Shown here in pieces: positions 22,601 to 33,072 of a stretch of DNA of 64,000 nt. The first letter of the stretch is position 1; each line of letters begins with the position of its first letter. The notes under the pieces are model-generated. The model saw only the letters and a list, made by a program, of their open reading frames with translations. It had not been told where the DNA came from and searched no databases. The position numbers and the translations under genes are program-made. The stretch comes from Eretmocerus hayati (Eukaryota; Arthropoda; Insecta; Hymenoptera; Aphelinidae): the NCBI GenBank assembly GCA_029851415.1, contig CM056744.1, positions 118,328,838-118,392,837 on the forward strand. The letters are read 5' to 3'.

Positions 22601-23189
22601 ACCCCTTTCTCAATTGATTTTCGATGAGGATACTAAAAAAGCCTACAATTTCAACGAAACAAATAAGTTAGGAATTTCTTATAGGATTGCTCTCGCGTTG
22701 AATTTTTGTCACGTCCAAAAACCGCACAGTATTATTATTCACAGAGATGTCAAACCGAGCAATATTATGATTGGAGTAGGTTACAGTGCCATAAAGCTAT
22801 GCGACTTTGGTCTCGGAAAATGCAAGGGTTTGCAAAGCAACTTGCAATCAACTAGGCCTGGTGGCATGTGCGGGACTTTTTCCTATTTACCCCCCGAGAT
22901 ACTCATTGAACTCAAGGAGGCAACAACCAGCAGTGACGTGTGGTCGTATGCATGCACTGTTTTTGAGACGTTTAGTGAATCTCACGTGTAGGGCTCAAAA
23001 CCAAAAAATCCACTCGTGGAAACCACTTTAAAGTTGCAGACACAATCATTTCCAGATTTACACAAAGTTCCTTCTTACATATCCAAGATTCTGTTGGAAT
23101 GTTTCAGTTATGCAGCTTCACTCAGACCTTCTATGGGAGCTATCCTGGACGCAATTGAAAGTATACAACGAACCAAAAGTGTCCTGTAA
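19682..23189 (+). CDS. Protein kinase (TKL/Ser-Thr type), two exons, one in-frame TAG
   Basis: Exon 1 is 19,682-20,029 (ATG to CAT, then GTAAGT; 116 codons) and exon 2 starts at 20,799 after TTTTATGCAG. The junction is in phase 0. The protein has a Lys-rich N-terminal region, a conserved-looking segment around residues 155-285, a Ser/Thr/Pro-rich linker of about 350 residues with likely phosphorylation sites, and a kinase domain from about residue 638. Catalytic features are GRGGQG (648), VAVK Lys (668), HRDVKPSN (764), DFG (785) and LPPE in place of APE (813). Ser/Thr phosphotransfer is therefore expected. Residue 847 is TAG (22,989-22,991), at a place where kinases often carry Trp. The same frame then continues through a normal helix-rich C-lobe (CFSYAASLRPSMG) to TAA at 23,187. 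The truncated product is 846 aa and the full frame has 912 codons including the TAG. It could be a recent pseudogene, a recoded or edited gene, or a sequencing error. Subfamily not identified. Confidence 0.75.
22989..22991 (+). other. Premature amber codon in the kinase
   Basis: TAG in the context CAC GTG TAG GGC. Sixty-five sense codons with kinase C-lobe character follow before TAA. A single G in place of A would restore Trp. Confidence 0.85.
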
Positions 23190-23900
23190 ATGGAACGTAC
23201 TTCTACTTTCTAATTCTTTTATTTTTTCATCAAAATGTTTCCAATTCCAACGGCGTATAACATACGTCTAGAATATTCATAAGATTTCTGCTGTTTCATT
23301 CGAATAATTTGCAGCTTTGTGTTTTCTCTACTTGATTCAATGTTTTTGAATGACTCAACTGTCAATATACTATCAAAATACTCATGAGTTCCTGAGCAGT
23401 ATCCAGAGAAGAAAGTGATTATTATGAAGTCAAGAAAGTAATATTCATTTTAGAATAATGATGAAATCTCTGCCATCTTATTGTGTATCGACCTGCGGAA
23501 AATCAGATTTTCCACTAAGATACTGGAGTTCATTCTACAGCCTCGGATTCAAAAACAGACATTTTCATCGGGGGTGGGGACCAACGTTCGCTGGTTCTAT
23601 GTACGAGGCTACTGAACCAAAAAATCAAGATCACTTGGTACTAGGAAGCTTTACATATTTCAATATCAAGTGGTGCAGAGTGTGAATGATCATAATTAAG
23701 GTTTCTTCCTTCTAACAATATCTCTTACCTGTGTCGAGAGAGTATTCTGTATGTATCGTACTGACTATATTATACTATCGACTGATTAGTGTAAGAGAGA
23801 TCCTACTTGTAATGCATTTTGTTTCATGAAACAAAGTTCTATTTGGATGTTTATGTTTCATATTTTGCGAAGTGTTGGTACTTGAAGGAGTTATTGTACA

Positions 23901-24130
23901 AATAAACCTAGCGCAAATTGGTTCGAATATAATATGACAATTATGCGGGGTATTGATGCAATACTACTAATGGCGTTTACCCTTCACTATTTGTAATTCT
24001 TTGCGAAGCACCGTTTAGACCACTAATTTATGTAGTGACTGCTTAGAATGATAATTACTACTGGCATGACGAGATCATCCGCATATTTTCTTCATATCGA
24101 GAGTGATATTTGTAAAAATTGATAAATAAA
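23901..24130 (+). terminator. Candidate polyadenylation signals of the kinase gene
   Basis: AATAAA occurs at 23,901-23,906 and again at 24,125-24,130. The stretch before them is AT-rich and non-coding, compatible with a 0.7-0.9 kb 3' untranslated region. Position and motif only. Confidence 0.35.
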
Positions 24131-25239
24131 GTATTTAATGCTATTCGAATTCGCTAATTTCTTGCGTACGGATCATTTGGTCAGTAAAAAATTTGGAAGA
24201 TTACTCCTATCCATAACTACTATTTAAAACATTCAGAGCGAATTCCATTTGTTTGAAAATTATTCCAAAATTCACAAAACAGACCTCTTTGTTCTTGCGA
24301 TTTTCTTACCCATTGCATTGTACCTAGCAAGAATTTTATTGATAATCAGCTTCATAATACACTGTATTATGTACCCCGAGAGTCTCACATGGATTTTTCT
24401 CGGGGAAATATTTAGAATGCTACTGCTTTATCATTTTCATAGTATTCTATTCAATCGAGGGATTACATTTTTGCATTGCTATCAGACCATTTTTTGAGTT
24501 ATGAATGAATGACAAATTTGAAAAAGTTAATTTATAAGAAAGGTGCCAAACAGTTTTAGCAGTCATATTCTCATACATTTTACATCACATCGTCAGCGCT
24601 TCACAACTTTTCTATACATTCGCACAGAACATGCGCATGTATGTACCAACAATCAGAATCAATTCGATCTGAGAAATTCTCTAATCATCTCAAGCGTGCA
24701 CAACTCTTCTGTTAATTTTGAGTATATCGTACAGTTATTTAGCATGAATATATTTACATCAGGATCATGACAGAGAATTCAAAAGTGATGAAGGAGTAGC
24801 CACTAGACGAACAGATTACACACTGATCACAATAAATTTGTTTATCAACCAAGGCATTCAGGAATACTGAAGGCTCAGAAGCTGAATCGTCAAATTGACA
24901 TAAATTTGAGTCGATCCTTTTAAAACTTGCATCAAATTTTCATCACGCAGGAGATCAAGATTCAACGCAGTATGTTTTGAATAGTACAATCTAATACCCG
25001 AATATGTGGGGAGTGAGAAAAATTACATATGCAATACTGCGAAACCACTGAACCCGTCGACTTTCCATGTCCAATATAACTGCACAAGCGCTATTTACGT
25101 CATTATGTGACGACGGCAGACGGATGCATTTGAGAAATCTGCAAGGAAAATTTTGTACAGCCGTAGGTGATTCGAGTTTTTGAACATCATTTGTAACTGA
25201 AGCGTGCTCACTAAATATCCATGAAACGAAAAGAGTAGC
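24131..25239. other. Intergenic stretch, nothing recognised
   Basis: AT-rich sequence between the kinase and the repeat array. Short hydrophobic open frames such as 24,249-24,497 lack a good start or a family match. I see no repeat shared with the rest of the window. Confidence 0.5.
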
Positions 25240-25930
25240 CTAAAAAATGTCAGAATTGCGCAAGTGCAAAGCAATGTGTTGAGACCTTATCTAAGATAAG
25301 GGAAAGATGTGTCGAATAAGAAAATTTAGTGATCACTGATAAACTACTGACATGGTCTGACTCTTCGAACACAAGATTTGATCAGGTATGTTCATGTGTG
25401 TCTACGAAAACAGGAATACGAGCTTCATGATATCACAATTGCAACCAAAGCAGAGTGGTCTAATTCTATGTTTAACAGTAACACTTTGGTTCGCATGAGA
25501 AAATCAAGTAATGGTTCATGAACTATTCGAATGATTCTAATATTCGAACACAACTAATGAAAAAGGCATATTCATCAAATTCATTGAGACTGATTGTTGG
25601 GCTTCATCATACCAAAATTGCAACGAATGCAGAGCACAGTGGTTGAATTATATCCACAAGAGTAAAGAGATGGGGTGAATTAGGAAATCAAATGATGGTT
25701 CATGAACTATTCGAATAACTAGGGCTCTCGAACATAAGTTTTAGGAACAGATTCTTCTTCAGAGGTCCATGAATACAAAGATGGTGACTTGATCATATCA
25801 GAAATTGCAACAAATGCAGAGCAAAATGTTTGCGTTCTGCACACTAGAGTGAAAAGATGTTTCGATCAAAAAAATTGGAAGATGAATGTTGAACTACTTG
25901 GATGACGGGGTTCAAGGTTCAAAAGAAACA
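25240..25930. repeat. Four degenerate tandem repeats of ~180 bp
   Basis: The phrase AATTGCAACNAANGCAGAG (or a weaker form) recurs near 25,253, 25,435, 25,611 and 25,799. A companion phrase around TGAACTATTCGAA lies near 25,340, 25,518, 25,700 and 25,885. The last unit runs into block B. Copy 1 of block B (3,665) contains only this last unit, so copy 2 extends further towards the presumed element end. Confidence 0.7.
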
Positions 25931-28900
25931 TGTCCTGTGAGTGTTAAGGGATACGGAAATGTGATCATTCTTGCATCAGAATTGTAAGATATGCAATACC
26001 AGTGTTTAAATCCTATCCACCAGACTCGACGACTAGCTTGAATGTATGAAATTGAGTAATCCCTGATGAACTAGGTACCCGAGTGATTTGGCTTTACAGA
26101 TACAAGTTTCAGGAGATGAAGAGAGAATTACGGTTGTTGCGAAGCAAAAAATTGTCGGGATTCTTCTCTCAAAGATCTTCAGATGGTCAAGAAATGCGAC
26201 GTTTTACCTTAGATGTTTCAAAATTGAATCAATTTTGATTCAATTCATCGTTGATCTGACCATCTAGAATCATGATCTCCTCCATAATATCTAGATAAAG
26301 CACAAAAGCTTCTTCAGCAGTTGCTGGTCTGCTTCTACCAGGCATTAGTTCATCGACAAAACGAGCAAATTCAGGATCGATCAACTGCGGCTCGTCGGTG
26401 TAGTCCATGAAAGCGTCCAGGTGATCTTCGTTCAGAACTTTTCCGTAATCCTGACTTCCAAAGAGCTCGGGGCAGTGGTAGAGCTCATTTGGGTTACCAG
26501 TAACCACGTTTCCTCCATCTTGCTTTCTGATTGTATGCTCATTCCATTCCATCCTAGTTATCTCAATGTCTTCAGTCAACAGATCACCGAAGCAGTATCG
26601 CATGCACTCGATGTGTACTTTGTTGCGCACATCCACAATGCCATCAGCTTCCATGGTTTTGAATAAATCCATATAGAACTGGTCGAGATGCTGCCTAAAC
26701 TGCCTCCAATAAGCCTCAATTCTCTGATTCCTTGTACTTTTACCAGTGATGTAGCTATTCACTCCAGCATGGGGATCATCGTCGAATGAACGAAGAGCCA
26801 TCTGCATGTTACCCATTATGACCGGCTCTGTACCCTTATCAGTCCTCAAGATCTCAGGTACACGCTTTCTTTTTCTCACCGTCTTGGCGTACTAAGATCC
26901 AATGACCTGAGGACGATTGTTGGTCGACGCAACTCTTAGACTCAACACTTTTCTCGAATATCCGTCAATTATGCCATAAATTGGGAAGCCAAATATTTTT
27001 ATCTTGTCGTGGTTGTCACCATGCCAGCGAGCATTGGGGCCTTCGGCATGATACTCGCGATGCCGCAGTTTGTATCTACGACGGGCTTCGATTCCATCTG
27101 GATCCATTTCGCGCAAGAGCCCCAAGACATGCTTTTGTTTCACCTTCAGATGGTAAACTTTCCTGAGCCGCTGCCAGAGAGATCTGTAGCCCAACTTACT
27201 TCCACTACCTCCTAACTCTAAGGCCATGGCTATGAAAATATGCTCCAGAGGGCTTTCCACAATCTTCTTCCTCCTCAAACCATGTTTTGACAAAATTCTA
27301 GAGAGCGTCCGAAGTGAAATTCTGATGTTATGTTGATTTCTCAGCATGCAAAGAATGGCTTCATGACAATGATCTTGGTGAAATTATTTCTCGATAATCT
27401 CGTGAAGTTTGTTGACATTCCGTTCATCCATCTGGAATGAATTTAAGATTGTCGAATGAATCTGAATGAATTATTCAAATCATACCAACTTGATATGTCT
27501 ATGCAAAATACCTGACGAATATAAAACGCGAATGAACGTGACAAGATTTGCAGAATCGTTTTAAAAAATTCTAAACTTGTACATAATCTCACGGGCAAAG
27601 ATACTCAGTCAATATGAGGTAAAAGCGAGGGAATTCGACTATAAATATTACTAACAAAGAATGGTAAGGGATACAAAATTGCACGGAGGAGTGAATTAAA
27701 AGATTTTGTGCCCCACAGCTCATCAACATAGAGAACAAATTATCTCACCTTTGATCAAAGTCACTTGATGGTAGACGTACACTTGACAGAATTGAATGAG
27801 TACAAAAAAACTGATCAGGGAGATAGTGCTCTTCCTGGATTTTTATTGAACGTTCGCAGCGATTGCTCCAGACACTCTCGCAAAGGAATACGATGAGAAT
27901 GCTGCTCAAATTGTGCAAACCCATGACTTCTAGAATGGGCAGTACAACGGGATTCTGTAAAATCCAAAATTTATAAAGCATTATTGAAATTCCTGACCTG
28001 ATGTCACATACTAGATAGAGAAAGATATAGAAACATTCTTGGAATCACAAGATTTCATCGTACTCTACCAAGAACATGACGTTCAGTATATGGAGATAAC
28101 ATACGTCTCGAGGTGCCTGTGCTCTCTTTCAATCTTGTGCGCTGATGATCATCTGCCCAAGGCACATGTTTGCCACTCACGTTCTCGTGTCTCACAAATG
28201 GTTGCCGGGAACTATCGTCTGAGATTGTTATCATATTGGCTCCGATTGGCTCGACGTGAATGTGTCCTGAGAACCTGAAACTGATCAATCATGAATGTTG
28301 TATTTCTCAAGTTAAGCGATCTCGTGATATTGAAAAATTTACTGATGGATAACATGATTGCACAGTAATGCGTGAGTCCTCAAATTAAGCTCGATCATCC
28401 CAGCCATTTTATTCAAGAATTCAACTAGAAACACTGAAATCTCTTAGTCCCATTGGCATCGCCTGGTGCTTTTTACAGCTACTGTCCACGATGGAACATT
28501 GTACCAAGCTTTAAAACACACTTGCTGAGATCTCTATATTTTACAGTTGTAGCAAGATGTCCATTCACTTACATCTGTTGATAATAGACTTATCTGTAGA
28601 GTTTTAGACAGCAAAATTTGGAAAGTACAAAACTATGTAATTTTTATGATGGCATGAATTCATTGATGAGAGGCAGGATGGTTTGTGATAAGTAGGCCCT
28701 GGAATAATACTTCTGATCATCCTAATTAACCATTCGATTCAAGGTTTGAACAAAATCACTCAAAGGTACTCGCCTAGCTGGCATGCCCGACAAGCTCTAA
28801 CAGCAAAAAGTAATATTTGGACAATGCACAGAGCCCCAATTCTTACTTGCTGAGATCTCTGTATTTTACAGAGATGAGAACATGCTCATCCACTCAAATA

Positions 28901-29744
28901 CATTCGAAATAAGCTTAGTTGTGGAGTTTACGAGACTAAGATTGACAAGTTGAGATCTAATGCATGTCCACATGAACATGTTAATAGGAAAGAGAATGAT
29001 GTTATCATGTGTGGGCCCTGGAATAACTTCACTAATGCATTCCATTAAATATAGCAATGAAATCATACCAAAATACTTTAGTTCAGCTGGCACGCCAAGG
29101 TAACTTTCCAAAGTAACAGTGATACTAGGATATTACAGCCAGCCTTAATCCACATTTGCTGACATTTCTGTAATTCACAGGAATGATATCAATTTCAGTT
29201 TTTGAAATCCATAGTAACTTGGCTCAGCTCTAAATCTTCTGCAACCTCAAGTCGAGGAGTTTGTACTGCATTTTATATTCATGAAAAATTGTAATAATAT
29301 TGTCATGAGACCCATGAAATAGACTCTGACCATCTCCTCCAGTCAAAAGTGAGCAAGGACACTCAAGAGTTTCAAGCACTTGCCCGCTGGCTGGCATGCC
29401 CAATAAATTCTTACAACAAAAGCCAAGCGAAAGTCAATGCCTAAACATTAAAAAATTCGTCTCACAGTGTAGGCTTGTTCAACTGAATTTTGAATACTTA
29501 GAAATCAATAGTTTGACGCTGCAAAAGTACTGACACAAACTAAGGTAATAGCACAAAATTTACGTACTGGCAAAAGCAGAGCGGCGGGCACAGGGCGGGA
29601 GAGGTTAACCTCGTCCCGAGGAGGAGTCGACGTCAATCGGGCGGCACCACCAGGACCTAGTTACTGTCTCGGGGACTCTGTTGCCTCGGAGATGTGGTGA
29701 TCGGGTCACCTGGTGCAGAGTTAGCCTTGTCCCAAGGAGCAGTC
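25750..29744. repeat. 4 kb direct repeat (blocks B and C), copy 2
   Basis: Direct copy of 3,665-7,663. Here block C is not truncated but continues into the basic ORF region and the right arm, so this is the better preserved version. It lacks both the hairpin at 7,683 and the MITE of the inverted C copy. Confidence 0.9.
26229..27431 (-). pseudogene. DDE integrase-like transposase (rve type), copy 2, two nonsense codons
   Basis: Same gene as at 4,146-5,349, with the WHGD, RTDKGTE and QRIEAYWR catalytic motifs. The frame is continuous through the site where copy 1 is shifted. Two Tyr codons have become stops: codon 17, just after HEIIEK (TAA, about 27,382), and the first Tyr of GSYYAKT (TAG, about 26,893). 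Both residues are intact in copy 1. The protein would be cut between the first and second catalytic Asp. The two copies therefore carry different inactivating changes acquired after duplication. Confidence 0.8.
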
Positions 29745-30261
29745 GGCGACGATCGGGTGCAGGCACCACCTGAACCTGGATGCTGCTCTCGGCGCGGAAC
29801 GCTATCCAAGTTCTGGAGAAGTCACAGCTTCTTCGGGAATATTCGTTGCAGCCCGAGACGAAACGAGAACGAGACACCAAAACGCGGGATAAATGTGGGA
29901 CGATCAGGTGCGATTGGTGCGAAGAGTGCGAAACGCGCGATGCGCGTAGTGCGAAACATGCAACGCGAGATGGCGCGTAGGCGCTTCCGTAGGTTCCCCC
30001 GTCGATACAAGCAATGCCAACAACAGCACCTTGAGCAGCAGCCTAGGAAATGTATCTTATGTCACCGTGATTCACCGTTCATCTCGACTCACGTCGCCAC
30101 CTTCGAGGCGAGAATCAGTGGTTGGTGATTCTCCGGACTCCCCACTGTTATTTGAGGACTCAGAATCGGAAGACGAGAATGGCACCGTTGAGGTGCACAG
30201 GGTGAGCTTCGTTATTAATATATACTTTCCGGGTGAGTGGATCATGTATCAGTTCGTATGA
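29694..30261 (+). CDS. Basic/acidic hypothetical protein of the duplicated element (right)
   Basis: Counterpart of 17,015-17,581. A local GC-rich frame begins in block C. One extra base near 29,940-29,955 relative to the left copy joins the N-terminal part (GAIGAKSAKRA) to the Arg-rich alternative frame (RRRFRRFPRRY). The acidic SPDSPLLFEDSESEDEN end remains open from 30,031. A donor-like GTGAGC follows at about 30,200. No family recognised. At least one copy must be frameshifted. Confidence 0.35.
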
Positions 30262-31162
30262 GATGCTCAAGGATCGGAGTGTCATTGTAAAATGGTCAGA
30301 AGTATCGAATGCAAAGAAATTTTGGATGATTGTCTCTATTGTCTGAAAAGTATAAGTTTGTGCTGATTCTCTCAGAAAACCGTGTGACGCCTCTGATAAG
30401 TTTGTTGGCCTCCACATAAGCATTAAATCGAGGCCCTTGCCTTTCACATTGTTCCCGTCTATTCCTCACTTACAGATATGAACCACGTTACATCATCAAG
30501 AGGCTCAAGATTTCGGCAGTAGACCGTTTGGTCTGACATAAGAATCTGTCTATGTGAAACATTTTATGAGTGTAATTGTGAATGGAGCTAGTGATGAATA
30601 TTGTTAACGTACATAGATGAATCTTATGATAATTAACGACCATGCCTCTCGTGATCGCTTAATATGTCATTTATGAAAGCTCGTACGAAATTCTAATATA
30701 TGATGGGAGGAACGGCCGAATTGCGAGGCACTGCTCATCGAAGCAAGATTTCTTGACAGAGCTTCCGTCACTCTGGTTGTCTGGGGAACATACATCTCCT
30801 GTGAGACCACAGAGGCATCGGGAAGATATCAAGAAACCAACTTCAATATCATTATTTTTCTCAAATGCAGAGCTGATGATAGTTTTCATCCTTGTCTCTA
30901 CACAGTACTGAGCTATTTAAACTGTGATGAAAGTATGTGATATTAAGTGTGTGTTTCGCCCTGGTCTCTCTCTCTTGGACTCGTCAGTGAGACGAAGGGA
31001 GACTTGTCTCAGACACTATTGTAATTTGGGTGGATTGACATCAGGTTAAAGAAGGGTTGACATCGAAATTTTGGTGAAACAACCATAAAATAAGGTTGCC
31101 ATCTAGTGATGGGGACACGAAGCAGATGCTAAGCTTCGTATGGTAAACGACTCTATACGGCC

Positions 31163-32690
31163 TCATGTCGTTTGGTGGAATATTGAAGTTATACCCTCGC
31201 TATATTTCAATATATGATGGGAGGAACAGCCGAATTGTGAGGCACACTTTGGAGGGGTACAAATGTAATTGTTAACTCGGAGTAACTTTTGCTCGATTTG
31301 GTTGATGGGAAGGACTTCATAGCAATGTGTTGGTGTAATTGGTATAAAATAGTCCAATGAACTGGAGTCAACTGCAATCACATTCGAGCTGTCGGAACCA
31401 CGAGTAGATTTTCTCATGATTGTGTAGATTTGCTCATTCACTAACAAAAAAAATCTGATGGTTCCAAAATTTTCTCCTCGGTTCCACCTGACCATTGAGT
31501 ATAATCATTTTTTTTGCCTTTCGTGAATACTGAATGTGAATTCTTCTTTTCCCCTCTTAGCTTTACTATATATCTTTGCTCCATGGTTGTCCAGGATTCC
31601 ATCACGGTAGGAAGATGAATCCACACTGAAAATAAAACAAAGCAGAAAGAGCTGGAAGAGCCAAGCCGAATCTGCTTCGCTTGTCAGGTAAACGTCAACC
31701 GCGGTACACGCCCTGTGCAAATCATACGATTGCTGTAAAAGGATTGGATGAAATGACCTGAAATTTTGAATACACGTACTTGGAAAACTTTGCTACCGTA
31801 CTGTGAAAGATTTGTGCCAAAAATGGTTCCAGAAAAATTAGAAAAATCATCAGATTTCTCATCATTTTCGTGTGTTTCTCGCTATGATCGATAGCGGGAG
31901 GCATGGTTTTTGACATGCGAGGAAGTTTTCCAGTTTTCAACTATGACAAAACTCAAAGCGAGAAAGTTGTTCAGGATTGTGTAAATGATGTTAGTCTTCG
32001 AGGTTTAGATCGAATGATGCAATAGAGGAAAAACTGGGGCAATTTCTTTGAGATTGTTCAGCGAGGCATCTTGATTATGTACTCGGCAGCCGGCGGGAGC
32101 CGTGTACAAAAACTACTGAACTTTTTTCCATTTGCAATATTCGATCTAGACATCAGTGGTTAACATTATTCACACAATTCTGAACAACTTTCTTGCTTTG
32201 AGTTTTGTCATGGTTGAAAACTAAAAAACATCCTCGCATGTCGGAAATTATGCCTCCCGCGACCGAGCATGGCGAGAAACACCCGAAAATGATGGGAAAT
32301 CTCATGATTTCTCTTATTTTCATGGAAGTATTTTTCGGCACAAATCTTTCACAGCACGGAAGCAAAGGTTCCCAAGTATGTGTACGAAAAATTTCAGATC
32401 ATTTCTTTCAATCGTTCCACAGCAATCGTATGATTTGCACAGGACGTATACCGCAGCTGACGTCTGCCCGACAAGCCAAGCAGAATCTGCTTGGCTCTCA
32501 AGCAGAAACTGCCCGGGTCTCCAGCTCTTCCTGTTTTATTTTTTCCTCAGTGCAGAAGTGCTCCTAACTCTCCCGGATTGAGCTGATGAGATCGTTGCTT
32601 ACCTATGACTCTCTCAACAATTTCAACACGGAGTCTCTGAGTTCTATTATTCAATGAATCGTCCAAAATGTAACGGGCATTGTGTTCTCA
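31163..32690 (-). pseudogene. CACTA/EnSpm transposase C-terminal fragment, right arm
   Basis: Reversed copy of 14,590-16,113 with the same breaks. The 134 bp upstream piece lies at about 32,555-32,690. The hairpin element occupies 31,624-32,552. The RDGILDNHGAK and IEQKLLRVN parts lie between 31,623 and 31,163. No catalytic core is present. Confidence 0.6.
31624..32552. mobile_element. 929 bp hairpin element 2, right-arm copy
   Basis: Inverted duplicate of the element at 14,724-15,652 at the same site. CA (the complement of TG) flanks both ends. The CACTG termini are intact. It was copied with the arm rather than inserted independently. Confidence 0.85.
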
Positions 32691-33072
32691 GCTATCAATT
32701 GGAAGTATTTTCAATGGCATTAGGGAGGGCCCCGCACCTACCAACACAAGCATCAGGCTACGAGACGCGCTGGCTCACCGACACACACACACACACACAA
32801 ACACACAACCCAAGCTCGCGCTCGCGCAAGCGTGCAGCGGTCGAGCAGCTGCTGCACACCTGTTTTTCGACATTTTCGATTTTTCCGGATGTTTTCTTGA
32901 CTTTTACACGTTGGAAACGTGCATGTTTTCCAATGATATTTCATTCGTCCATTAATGATGCATGCTTGAACAGTTGCTTGATTTGGTAACACTGTTAAAT
33001 TTCGAGATATGACTCATTTCGTGGTTATCGCCCATGAGACGCCGTGTTAAATTCCAATACTTTAGACATTTT
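32691..33072 (-). repeat. Repeat E1, right arm, first part
   Basis: Reverse of about 14,205-14,590, including an (AC)n microsatellite near 32,782-32,804. It is split from the rest of E1 (35,451-35,585) by the 2.4 kb block. Confidence 0.7.

Noticed and set aside
24249..24497. Hydrophobic 82-codon frame downstream of the kinase
   Set aside because: It lacks an ATG start, lies next to the kinase's probable 3' end, and has AT-rich composition typical of chance hydrophobic frames.
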